Source: Candidatus Nealsoniibacteriota bacterium
GTDB taxonomy: Bacteria; Patescibacteriota; Minisyncoccia; Minisyncoccales; PWPS01
DNA length: 5,786 bases
Assembly: GCA_003561025.1 (NCBI GenBank)
Contig: PWII01000040.1
Span: 1 to 5,786, forward strand
Reading direction: 5' to 3'
Every line of letters begins with the position of its first letter. Position 1 is the first letter of the stretch. A program made the position numbers and the translations under genes. Shown here piece after piece: positions 1 through 5,283 of this stretch. A model generated the notes under the pieces. That model saw only the letters and a program-made list of their open reading frames with translations. It ran no database searches and was not told the DNA's origin.

Positions 1-1104
1 AGATTTTATTCGGAAATAGATTATCCGTTAACGGATATAGAGATTCAAATGGAGTATCCTGAAAATTTTCAGTTTATAAGAAGCACGCCACGTAGCGAAG
101 TGGATAAAAGAAATGTTTGGGCCTTTCCAGTACTAAATAGAGGTGATGACGCTGTAGTAGATATAGATGGAGTTGTAAGGGGAGATGCCGGAGATGCAAA
201 GCTTTTTAGGGCAAGGGTCGGAACGAGAGTAAATGACAGGTTTGTGGTATTAAAGGAGATATCAAGAGGCACTTCTATCTCCAAGAGCGCACTTCTTCTT
301 GACATGCAGGTAAATGGAGACCCTGAGTATATTGCAAGCCCAGGAGAGCTTCTGCAGTACGAGATATTTTTTAGAAACATTGGCAGTGAGACATTGGAAA
401 ACTTATTTTTACTTGTTGATCTTGATAAAGAGACACTCAATCTAAATCAAGTAGAACCATTGGATGGGAGATTTCAAAAAGAGAGAGGAATAATTATGTG
501 GAGTTATTCTTTTGACTACAATCTTCAGTCTTTGCGAGAAGGTGAAGATGGAAGAGTTGAGTTTTGGGTAAGGACAAAAGACGACTTACCACAAAACCCC
601 GAAATAAAGGTTAGCGCAAAGATGGAAAGAGCGGAAAAAGTACTTTCTACAGGGGTAAACACCCGCCTTGTATTAGAACAGTCTGCCTTGCGAGAAGGAG
701 GGCCCTTTGATGTGGTAGGACCTTATCCATTTGAAGAAGAGGAAAAGTCAAGCTATACGATAAAGTGGGACATAGAAAGTCTTTTTAATGATGTTCGTAA
801 CGTAAAGATAAGCACAAAGCTTCCTAAAAACGCAAGAATTACCGGGGAAAAGGTTCCGGAAGACATCTCACTCTCTTTTGCATCAGGAACCGGGGAGGTA
901 AAACTTGAGCTTGATCACATGTCGGCAGGAGTTCCAAAAGAGATATTTTTTGAAGTGGAAATTGAACCATCAGAAGAGATAGAAGAGACTGATATGGCGA
1001 TTTCTGAAACGAGAATAGTTGCAATTGACAGAAGAACTGATAAGGAAATAATCTATCAGGCTAACCCGGTATTTGTAAATGAGATTATGGATATATCTTT
1101 ATAG
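1..1104 (+). CDS. DUF11-like extracytoplasmic beta-sandwich protein, 5' end outside the window
   Basis: The reading frame is open from base 1, so the first ATG at 49 is probably internal; 367 codons are visible before TAG. The visible part reads as successive Ig/DUF11-like beta-sandwich domains. The clearest is around visible residues 100-205, with the DUF11-type signature PGELLQYEIFFRN followed by a Gly-Ser turn and 'LENLFLLVDLD'. A similar module precedes it and a third, acidic module follows to about residue 350. No transmembrane segment or sorting motif is visible, and the C-terminus simply ends, so any membrane anchor would lie in the missing N-terminus. From family knowledge, DUF11 modules are stalk-like repeats in surface proteins; large single-anchor proteins of this kind are common in Parcubacteria. 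The function is unknown. The gene runs directly into a repeat field with no canonical terminator. Coding status is very likely; the domain name is moderately sure. Confidence 0.85.
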   Translation, partial: RFYSEIDYPLTDIEIQMEYPENFQFIRSTPRSEVDKRNVWAFPVLNRGDDAVVDIDGVVRGDAGDAKLFRARVGTRVNDRFVVLKEISRGTSISKSALLLDMQVNGDPEYIASPGELLQYEIFFRNIGSETLENLFLLVDLDKETLNLNQVEPLDGRFQKERGIIMWSYSFDYNLQSLREGEDGRVEFWVRTKDDLPQNPEIKVSAKMERAEKVLSTGVNTRLVLEQSALREGGPFDVVGPYPFEEEEKSSYTIKWDIESLFNDVRNVKISTKLPKNARITGEKVPEDISLSFASGTGEVKLELDHMSAGVPKEIFFEVEIEPSEEIEETDMAISETRIVAIDRRTDKEIIYQANPVFVNEIMDISL

Positions 1105-1112
1105 ACACAGAA

Positions 1113-1152
1113 AGATCTTTTACTCTTTGATAAGCTCAGGGTTCAGGATGAC
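1113..1152 (-). repeat. Solitary inverted copy of the TCATTCTGA-family interspersed repeat
   Basis: Read on the minus strand this begins GTCATCCTGAACCCTGAGC and ends in AAAGATCT. This matches the arm layout GTCAT(T/C)CTGAG...CGAAG(A/G)ATC seen repeatedly in this window. It begins nine bases after the stop codon of the upstream gene. A second short fragment in the same orientation (AGGATGAC, 1162-1169) faces the forward copy at 1184-1193, giving a small inverted pair. It could form a hairpin at the 3' end of the upstream transcript, but no U-tract typical of an intrinsic terminator follows. Confidence 0.7.
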
Positions 1153-1204
1153 AGGGAGCTTAGGATGACAATGGATTTCCCCTGTCATTCTGAACTACCC
1201 TTCT

Positions 1205-1380
1205 GTCATTCTGAGGTATTATTTTTTTGTCATTCTGAGGCACTATTTTTTCTGTCATTCTGAAGGCACTATTTTTTTTGTCATTCTGAGGCACTATTTT
1301 TTCTGTCATTCTGAAGCACTATTTTTTTTGTCATTCTGAGGCACTATTTTTTCTGTCATTCTGAAGGCACTATTTTTTCT
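1205..1380. repeat. Tandem array of seven ~25-bp units with ~51-bp dimer periodicity
   Basis: GTCATTCTGA recurs at 1205, 1229, 1254, 1280, 1305, 1330 and 1355, with the next element starting at 1381; spacings are 24, 25, 26, 25, 25, 25 and 26. Each unit is the left arm of the interspersed repeat followed by GGCACTA and a T-run. Two unit types alternate. One has GAGG and ends in T6CT (1229, 1280, 1330); the other has GAAG(G) and mostly ends in T8 (1254, 1305, 1355). The true period is therefore a dimer of 50-51 bp, present about three times. A single unit also occurs at 3393-3417 and a diverged one at 4684-4707. There is no unique spacer, so this is not a CRISPR array. It most likely grew by slippage or unequal recombination from a half-element. 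Confidence 0.9.
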
Positions 1381-1478
1381 GTCATTCTGAAGGAGCGAAG
1401 CGACTGAAGAATCCCTTCAACATACAGAGAGATCCTTCGTTAGCACTCAGGATGACGGGGGGGGAAGCTCGGAATGAC
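1381..1478. repeat. Palindromic composite repeat element, copy 1 ('empty' form)
   Basis: The left arm starts GTCATTCTGAAGG and ends GAAGAATCCC (to 1415). A 13-nt filler (1416-1428) follows, then the right arm GAGATCCTTC...TCAGGATGAC (1429-1456), which is inverted relative to the left arm. After a run of eight G comes a further short inverted end, AGCTCGGAATGAC, to 1478. The 96-bp stretch at 3288-3383 differs by about five substitutions plus the G-run length (8 versus 6). The right arm is identical over 28 bases to the arm directly after the GIY-YIG gene (1807-1834). RNA from either strand could fold into a long hairpin. The outline resembles a small non-autonomous inverted-repeat element. Confidence 0.85.
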
Positions 1479-1489
1479 GGGGAGGAGAG

Positions 1490-1834
1490 GTCATTCTGAG
1501 GCGTTAGCCGAAGAATCCCAATCTATTTATGTATTACATCTATATAGCGACCAACAAGAACAATACAGCATTATACACGGGAATAAGTAATGCTCTTGAA
1601 AGGAGAATGCTTGAACATACAGCAAAAGAAAGCCCAAATAGTTTTACTGCAAAGTATAATATTGATAAATTAGTTTATTATGACACTTTTCCAAACGCAA
1701 AAGACGCAATTTTTGCAGAGAAAAAGATTAAAGATTGGAAAAGAGACAAAAAGATTAAGTTGATTGAAGATATGAATCCAAAGTGGAGGGATTTGTTTGA
1801 GATGTAGAGATCCTTCGTTAGCACTCAGGATGAC
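1490..1834. mobile_element. Putative GIY-YIG cassette bounded by inverted repeat arms
   Basis: The left arm (1490-1519) starts GTCATTCTGAGGCGTTAG and ends GAAGAATCCC. The right arm (1807-1834) starts GAGATCCTTCG and ends CTCAGGATGAC. The two are imperfect inverted repeats of about 28-30 bp. The GIY-YIG start codon lies 9 bp after the left arm, and the last base of its TAG stop is the first base of the right arm, so almost nothing but the gene lies between them. The same arms surround a 13-nt filler in the composite elements at 1381 and 3288. Small GIY-YIG genes abutting interspersed repeats of this general type are, to my recollection, frequent in bacterial genomes. That this unit moves is an inference; no target-site duplication can be assigned because the flanks are themselves repeats. 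Confidence 0.5.
1529..1807 (+). CDS. Small single-domain GIY-YIG nuclease family protein
   Basis: This 92-residue protein is the length of stand-alone YhbQ/UPF0213-type GIY-YIG domains. The N-terminal YYIYIATN strand corresponds to the 'GIY' element and LYTGIS (15-20) to the 'YIG' element, with Tyr16 and Gly18. Arg25/Arg26 in LERRMLEH supply the catalytic arginine, His30 follows, and Glu64 in AEKKIKDW is the expected metal-binding glutamate. The C-terminal MNPKWRDLF is typical of the subfamily. All key residues are present, so the enzyme is probably an active metal-dependent DNA endonuclease. The ATG is right because the fold starts at residue 2. No Shine-Dalgarno sequence is visible. The gene is wedged between inverted repeat arms with 9 bp upstream and none downstream. 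It may act on those repeats, or it may simply be carried by them; the biological substrate of this subfamily is not settled. Confidence 0.93.
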   Translation: MYYIYIATNKNNTALYTGISNALERRMLEHTAKESPNSFTAKYNIDKLVYYDTFPNAKDAIFAEKKIKDWKRDKKIKLIEDMNPKWRDLFEM

Positions 1835-1934
1835 AGTGGGGGGGGGAGATCCTTCACGGAGCCTGTCCTGAGCGAAGCCGAAGAGTTCAGGATGACCACA
1901 CTTCCTAGTCATCCCGAGCTTGCCGAGGGATCCC
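1807..1934. repeat. Repeat cluster after the GIY-YIG gene
   Basis: Three members of the TCATTCTGA family lie in tandem: an inverted arm at 1807-1834, a longer inverted copy at 1846-1896 (starting GAGATCCTTC, ending TTCAGGATGAC) and a forward copy at 1908-1934 (starting GTCATCCCGAGC, ending GAGGGATCCC). The forward copy is the GC-richer variant CCCGAGCTTGCCGAGGG, which can fold on itself. A run of nine G (1838-1846) joins the first two. The cluster spans most of the gap to the peptidase gene, and no protein is encoded here. Confidence 0.8.
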
Positions 1935-1935
1935 T

Positions 1936-2034
1936 GACAATAAGGGTGTTAGGACAAAACTAGAGTATATCAAGAAGACAATGCGTATCTCGCAATTAAA
2001 AGAATTCTATAAATTATGCACAAAAGAAGATTAA
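1936..2034 (+). other. Possible gene remnant or leader ORF overlapping the peptidase start
   Basis: After the last repeat, the frame of position 1981 reads DNKGVRTKLEYIKKTM and then RISQLKEFYKLCTKED before TAA at 2032-2034, overlapping the first 19 bases of the M16 gene in another frame. From the only ATG (1981) it encodes 17 residues, preceded by a weak purine stretch (AAGAAG). The composition looks protein-like and I do not recognise it. Two readings fit: the C-terminal tail of a former upstream operon gene whose body was lost at the repeats, or a short translated leader that hands ribosomes to the M16 start, which has no Shine-Dalgarno sequence. Neither is proven. Confidence 0.25.
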
Positions 2035-3272
2035 AGAATGGATTGAGGATTATTACTATTCCATTAAAAAACACAAAAGTTGCCACTGTTCTTGTTTTGG
2101 TTAGAACCGGCTCAAAACATGAGACAAAAAAGATATCGGGAATATCTCATTTTCTAGAGCATATGCTCTTTAAAAAAACAAAAAAGAGGCCTTCTCCACT
2201 GAAAATTGCAGAAGACTTAGACAAGATAGGAGGAATTTACAATGCTTTTACGGGAAATGATTATACGGGCTATTATGCAAAGGTTAATACCTCACATCTT
2301 TCTCTTGCTATCGACTGGGTCTCCGATATCTATCTCAACTCCCTTTTACCAGAAGAAGAAGTAGAAAAAGAGAGAGGAGTGATAAAAGAAGAGATAAATA
2401 TGTATTATGATAATCCAATCTTTTATTGTCAGACTCTTTTTTATAGCCTCTTGTATGGCGATCAGCCGGCAGGATGGGACATAGCAGGGACAAAAGAGAC
2501 GGTTTCGGCAATAACAAGACAAGATATGCTGGATTATATGAATTCTCAATATAGGTCCGAAAGCACTGTAGTAATTGTTGCAGGAAACATAAAGAAAAGA
2601 GAGACAGAAAGAGAGATTATTGATAAGTTTTCCAATATTAGAGAAGGGGCTTCCAAAAAGAATGTACCGGTACTAGAAGAACAAAAAAAGCCACAAGCGT
2701 TATCTTTTTATAAGGAGACAGACCAAACACATATCTGTCTTGGAGCGAGAGCATTTAATTCTTTTTCTAAAGAGAGGTATAGTCAAGAAATTATCGCTTC
2801 AATCTTGGGTGGAATGATGAGTTCACGTCTTTTTATCAAGATAAGAGATGAGCTTGGCCTTGCCTATTATATCAGGACCACGGCAGAAGATAATCCTGAT
2901 ACGGGACTAATTTTGACAAGAGCAGGAGTAGATAACAGAAAAACAAAAGATGCGATATCTGCAATCAGAAAAGAGTATGAAAAGATAAAAAAGGAAAAAG
3001 TTTCTCCAAAAGAATTAAAAAAAGCAAAAGAGCAGATAAAGGGAAAGATGGCGATTGTTCTTGAGTCTTCTGATGCTCTCTCTTCCTTTTATGGAGCTAG
3101 TGAGCTTTTAGAAGGAAGGATATATTCTATAGAAGAAATTTATAATCTTATAGACAAGGTTACGGCAAAAGATATTCAAGAGACTGCAAAGCAAATCTTT
3201 AGACCGAGAAACATTAATCTTGCTCTTATAGGGCCTCATAAAGACGGTAAAAGATTTCAAAAGCTACTTTAA
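2016..3272 (+). CDS. M16B family zinc metallopeptidase (insulinase/processing-peptidase type)
   Basis: This 418-residue protein is of normal length for a single-chain M16B peptidase with two homologous halves. The inverted zinc motif HFLEH is at 45-49 (His45, Glu48, His49). The third ligand is Glu126 in VIKEEINMYYDNP, exactly 77 residues after His49 as in pitrilysin and mitochondrial processing peptidase. The C-terminal half carries SSRLFIKIRDELGLAYYI (about 268-285), which contributes the substrate-binding Arg/Tyr pair. No signal peptide or membrane segment is seen, so it is probably cytoplasmic and degrades or processes peptides; the substrate is unknown. The ATG at 2016 is the first possible start because TAA precedes it in frame at 2010, and the N-terminus (KNGLRIITIPLKNT) is where the family begins. 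No clear promoter or Shine-Dalgarno sequence was found. A short frame ending at 2034 overlaps the start. Known homologues include PqqL and YmxG. Confidence 0.96.
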   Translation: MHKRRLKNGLRIITIPLKNTKVATVLVLVRTGSKHETKKISGISHFLEHMLFKKTKKRPSPLKIAEDLDKIGGIYNAFTGNDYTGYYAKVNTSHLSLAIDWVSDIYLNSLLPEEEVEKERGVIKEEINMYYDNPIFYCQTLFYSLLYGDQPAGWDIAGTKETVSAITRQDMLDYMNSQYRSESTVVIVAGNIKKRETEREIIDKFSNIREGASKKNVPVLEEQKKPQALSFYKETDQTHICLGARAFNSFSKERYSQEIIASILGGMMSSRLFIKIRDELGLAYYIRTTAEDNPDTGLILTRAGVDNRKTKDAISAIRKEYEKIKKEKVSPKELKKAKEQIKGKMAIVLESSDALSSFYGASELLEGRIYSIEEIYNLIDKVTAKDIQETAKQIFRPRNINLALIGPHKDGKRFQKLL

Positions 3273-3287
3273 TAATTTTGAATTTTT

Positions 3288-3458
3288 GTCATTCTGAAGG
3301 AATGAAATGACTGAAGAATCCCTTCAACATACAGAGAGATCCTTCGTTGGCACTCAGGATGACGGGGGGAAGCTCGGAATGACGGGAGGAATGTCATTCT
3401 GAGGCACTATTTTTTCTGTCATTCTGAGTCCTGAGCCTGTCGAAGGACGAAGAATCTC
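3288..3458. repeat. Composite repeat element copy 2 plus adjoining repeat units
   Basis: 3288-3383 is the second copy of the composite element at 1381-1478, with about five substitutions and six instead of eight G in the G-run. Four of the differences lie in the apex of the left arm, where the GAGCGAAGCG of copy 1 has become GAATGAAATG. One 25-bp unit of the tandem array type follows (3393-3417), then a longer forward repeat from 3418 to 3458 starting GTCATTCTGAGTCCTGAG and ending CGAAGAATCTC. The block begins 15 bp after the peptidase stop codon. Its hairpins could protect or end the peptidase mRNA, but a canonical hairpin-plus-U-tract terminator is not present. Confidence 0.85.
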
Positions 3459-3508
3459 TTAAAACCGGACTTATATTTATTGCTTTTATTGAAGAAAAAG
3501 TTGCCTGT

Positions 3509-3536
3509 TTGCTTTTTTCTTCTCTCATTATATAAT
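3509..3536 (+). promoter_or_regulatory. Sigma-70-type promoter for the AI-2E family gene
   Basis: TTGCTT at 3509-3514 (-35) is separated by 16 bp from a perfect TATAAT at 3531-3536 (-10). Transcription would start near 3543, leaving a 5' leader of about 16 nt before the ATG at 3559 and no Shine-Dalgarno sequence. An imperfect inverted repeat, GAAGAAAAAG (3491-3500) and CTTTTTTCTTC (3512-3522), overlaps the -35 region and could be a regulator site or chance AT-rich symmetry. Confidence 0.55.
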
Positions 3537-3558
3537 TGAAAATAGATAACCCTTTATT

Positions 3559-4578
3559 ATGTCTTCAGAAAAAAATATATTAGATATTTCATGGGGAGCG
3601 ATTTTAAAGATTTTTCTTTCATTGATAGTCGTTTACCTTCTCTATCAAGTAGCTGACGTTTTGGTCTGGTTTATTTTTGCTCTTATAATATCCATTTTAT
3701 TTAATCCTGTAGTTGATTTTTTGAAAAAATTTCGCATACCGCGTGGTATTAGTGTTATCTCTATCTATTTTATTGTTTTTGGCTTAATCGCACTCTTTGT
3801 CAGTATCGCTATACCAAATCTCTATATGGAGATAAAGAGATTTTCCCTGCTTTTACCCGAATATATAGAAAAAGTAGCACCTTTCCTGCAATATATCGGA
3901 GTAGACGGATTTCAAACATTAGACGAGCTTGTGGAGGTATTGAAAGAGTCTTCGGAAGAGATAAGAACGGGTCTTTTTAGTACTCTCTCTGTATTATTTG
4001 GAGGAATTTCCGCCACCTTTTTTATAATCACAATGGCGATATTTCTATCACTGGAAGGAAATGGAATAGAAAAGGCGATAAAGCTACTTGTATCGGAGGA
4101 TCAAGCGAATAACGCACTCTCAATTTGGAGAAAGTGTAGGACACAAGTTAGTAGATGGTTTTTGGTTAGAGTTTTGGCATGCCTTTTTGTGGGAACGAGC
4201 ACTTATCTGGTCTTTTCGCTTTTTGGAATAAACTATGCTCTTGTCTTTGCAATTATAGGGGGACTCTTTAACTTTATTCCTTTTGCCGGTCCTGCAATTG
4301 CCGGATTGATATTTTTTGCTATCGCTTTTTTGGAGAGCCCTACACAGGCCTTTTTTGTAATTACTTCTTTTATGATTATTCAAGCGATAGAAGGAAGTAT
4401 TATTTCTCCATCTTTGTCAAAAAAGATTATGGGTGTTTCGCCGGTTCTCGTATTAATTGCGATTGTTGTAGGAGGCTCTTTGTGGGGGATTTTGGGAGCA
4501 TTCCTTGCGATTCCGCTACTTGGAATTCTTTTTGAGTCGTTTAAGGTTTTTTTGGAAAAGAGAAAAAAGGATGAATAA
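3559..4578 (+). CDS. AI-2E family transporter (PerM/UPF0118-type polytopic membrane protein)
   Basis: This 339-residue protein is of typical length for the family. Hydrophobic segments lie near residues 14-30, 33-50, 65-86, 140-165, 203-225, 228-255, 262-283 and 293-325, with a soluble helical stretch around 88-138 between the third and fourth, as in PerM/YdiK/TqsA relatives. The family signatures are GGLFNFIPFAGPAIAG (234-249) and a C-terminal QAIEGSIISP (275-284) followed by MGVSPVLVLIAIVVGG. The family is annotated as exporting autoinducer-2 or other small solutes, and some members act as Na+/H+ antiporters; the substrate cannot be read from sequence. It has its own promoter upstream. Its stop codon overlaps the start of a metG remnant (ATGAATAA, 4571-4578), the classic geometry of translationally coupled operon genes, which suggests that metG was once its downstream partner. 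Confidence 0.95.
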   Translation: MSSEKNILDISWGAILKIFLSLIVVYLLYQVADVLVWFIFALIISILFNPVVDFLKKFRIPRGISVISIYFIVFGLIALFVSIAIPNLYMEIKRFSLLLPEYIEKVAPFLQYIGVDGFQTLDELVEVLKESSEEIRTGLFSTLSVLFGGISATFFIITMAIFLSLEGNGIEKAIKLLVSEDQANNALSIWRKCRTQVSRWFLVRVLACLFVGTSTYLVFSLFGINYALVFAIIGGLFNFIPFAGPAIAGLIFFAIAFLESPTQAFFVITSFMIIQAIEGSIISPSLSKKIMGVSPVLVLIAIVVGGSLWGILGAFLAIPLLGILFESFKVFLEKRKKDE

Positions 4579-4639
4579 ATTTTATATCACAACAAGCATT
4601 GTTTATGTAAACGCGCCACCTCATATTAGTTTTGAACCT
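4571..4639 (+). pseudogene. metG: 5' remnant of methionyl-tRNA synthetase, truncated at a repeat
   Basis: The ATG at 4571 overlaps the stop of the AI-2E gene and starts MNK followed by FYITTSIVYVNAPPHI. This is the hallmark N-terminus of methionyl-tRNA synthetase: the first Rossmann strand and the PPHI that begins the ATP-binding 'HIGH'-type motif. The next residues are Ser-Phe where intact enzymes have Gly-Phe or Gly-His, and similarity then stops. From about 4640 the DNA is repeat sequence, and the frame ends at TGA 4691-4693 after 40 codons. Over 500 residues of the enzyme, including KMSKS and the anticodon-binding domain, are absent, and no metG sequence resumes before the convergent pilin gene. 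It cannot encode a synthetase. Because the enzyme is essential, an intact copy should lie elsewhere in the genome, or the assembly is wrong here. The identity rests on about 19 residues of near-consensus sequence. Confidence 0.75.
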
Positions 4640-4707
4640 GGATTCAGTCGAATATTCTCAGGACTCAGAATAAAAAAAAAGATGTCGCTCTGAGGACTTA
4701 TTTTTTT
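4640..4707. repeat. Diverged TCATTCTGA-family repeat at the metG break
   Basis: GGATTC at 4640 and CTCAGGACTCAGAAT at 4657-4671 match the inverted orientation of the repeat at 3418-3458; the 15-mer is the exact reverse complement of 3421-3435. A run of nine A follows, and then 4684-4707 is a diverged copy of the 25-bp array unit (GTCGCTCTGAGG and a T-run). The break in metG similarity falls right at the GGATTC end of this repeat, so insertion or recombination at the repeat is the simplest explanation for the truncation. Confidence 0.65.
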
Positions 4708-4719
4708 GCGGACAACATT

Positions 4720-4752
4720 CCCCCACGTACACCCCGGGGGTGTACGTGGGGG
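4720..4752. repeat. Perfect 16-bp GC-rich palindrome between convergent genes
   Basis: CCCCCACGTACACCCC (4720-4735) is followed by one G and then its exact reverse complement (4737-4752). It abuts the stop codon of the minus-strand pilin gene (4753-4755) and faces the end of the plus-strand AI-2E/metG unit. Its GC richness stands out sharply from the AT-rich surroundings. The hairpin would be very stable on either strand and probably blocks exonucleases or helps end transcription of the pilin mRNA. No U-tract follows on either strand, so it is not a textbook intrinsic terminator. It is unrelated in sequence to the TCATTCTGA repeats. Confidence 0.85.
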
Positions 4753-5283
4753 TTAGTATGTTCTTAGGTTTTCGGTGGTTTGAGAGGTAGTGTTAAAATC
4801 GTATTGAGACCTGTTTAGTGGGTTTTTTCGTTTTAGAGATAACTCTATTCTTATTGTTCCAGGAGTATCAGGATAAGAGACATCGGTAAAAATGAGACTA
4901 GTAACTTTGATTATTTCGGAGTCAATTAGAGCTTCAATTTCTTCGCCTTTTTGTATTTGCAAAATATCGTTTTCTACGCCACCAAGTTTAAAGATAACCG
5001 AACTTGTGTCTTTCAGTGTAAGTTCCAGCGTTTCGTTGTCGGGAGAAATTAAAAAACTCTCTGTCTCTCTAATATAATAAGTCATTTTATTTAAAGAAAA
5101 CCTCATATTATTATTTACTTCGTTTATGGTATTTAGGTTAGCGTTTCCTTGGATTATATTTACACTCATAAGAACAAGCAACCCAATAAACATTGCCACA
5201 ATAACACTATAGATAAGAAATTCAACCAATGTAAAACCGGATTGATCACTGACTTTTGACTTTTGACTGTTAACTCTTAACAT
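4753..5283 (-). CDS. Minor type IV prepilin-like protein (prepilin N-terminal cleavage/methylation domain)
   Basis: This 176-residue protein has a class III signal, SGFTLVEFLIYS (15-26). Prepilin peptidase would cut after Gly16, giving a mature Phe N-terminus with the conserved Glu at position 5 (Glu21). A single hydrophobic helix runs to about residue 45, then comes a polar helix rich in Asn and a beta-rich globular C-terminal domain. This layout matches minor pseudopilins of the PilW/PulJ type, which help initiate type IV pilus or secretion pseudopilus assembly at the membrane; the exact class is uncertain. The leader NSQKSKVSDQ is encoded by AGTCAAAAGTC-type direct repeats, so the start of the gene has been shaped by simple-sequence DNA; no alternative start lies between it and Gly16. 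It lies 59 bp downstream of the S23 gene on the same strand and ends against the palindrome. No Shine-Dalgarno sequence is seen. Confidence 0.88.
   Translation of the reverse strand: MLRVNSQKSKVSDQSGFTLVEFLIYSVIVAMFIGLLVLMSVNIIQGNANLNTINEVNNNMRFSLNKMTYYIRETESFLISPDNETLELTLKDTSSVIFKLGGVENDILQIQKGEEIEALIDSEIIKVTSLIFTDVSYPDTPGTIRIELSLKRKNPLNRSQYDFNTTSQTTENLRTY
5245..5283 (-). repeat. AGTCAAAAGTC direct repeats inside the pilin leader codons
   Basis: On the minus strand, the first codons of the pilin gene contain GTTAAGAGTTAAC directly followed by AGTCAAAAGTCAAAAGTCAG, a three-fold repeat of an AAAGTC-type unit with period 7. It encodes the polar leader in front of the prepilin cleavage site. 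This part of the protein is removed on maturation, so drift or expansion of the repeat is tolerable there. Confidence 0.6.

Noticed and set aside
69..440. Minus-strand ORF opposite the DUF11-like gene
   Set aside because: The opposite frame has clear domain signatures and stays open to the window edge; this one is low-complexity Ser/Leu/Thr shadow sequence.
1205..1380. CRISPR-like array
   Set aside because: Units are contiguous 25-bp repeats with no unique spacers, and no cas genes are present.
1670..1912. Minus-strand ORF of 80 codons over the GIY-YIG 3' end
   Set aside because: It is antisense to the GIY-YIG gene, and its N-terminal half is a translation of the interspersed repeats.
1935..2015. 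Promoter for the M16 gene
   Set aside because: TATAAA at 2008-2013 is too close to the ATG for a normal leader and has no -35 at proper spacing; CTGACA at 1934-1939 has no -10 at 16-18 bp.
3273..3460. Intrinsic terminator after the peptidase
   Set aside because: Hairpins exist in the repeats, but none is a compact GC stem directly followed by a U-tract, so a canonical call is not supported.
4505..4570. Extension of the metG-like ORF upstream to an ATG at 4505
   Set aside because: This part overlaps the well-supported C-terminus of the AI-2E protein in another frame; the metG homology begins exactly at the ATG at 4571.
4686..4718. A frame reading RSEDLFFCGQH that resembles the metG stretch after the ATP-binding motif
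   Set aside because: The DNA here is a diverged copy of the 25-bp intergenic repeat (TCTGAGG plus T-run), so the resemblance is best explained by chance; the frame also differs from that of the metG start.
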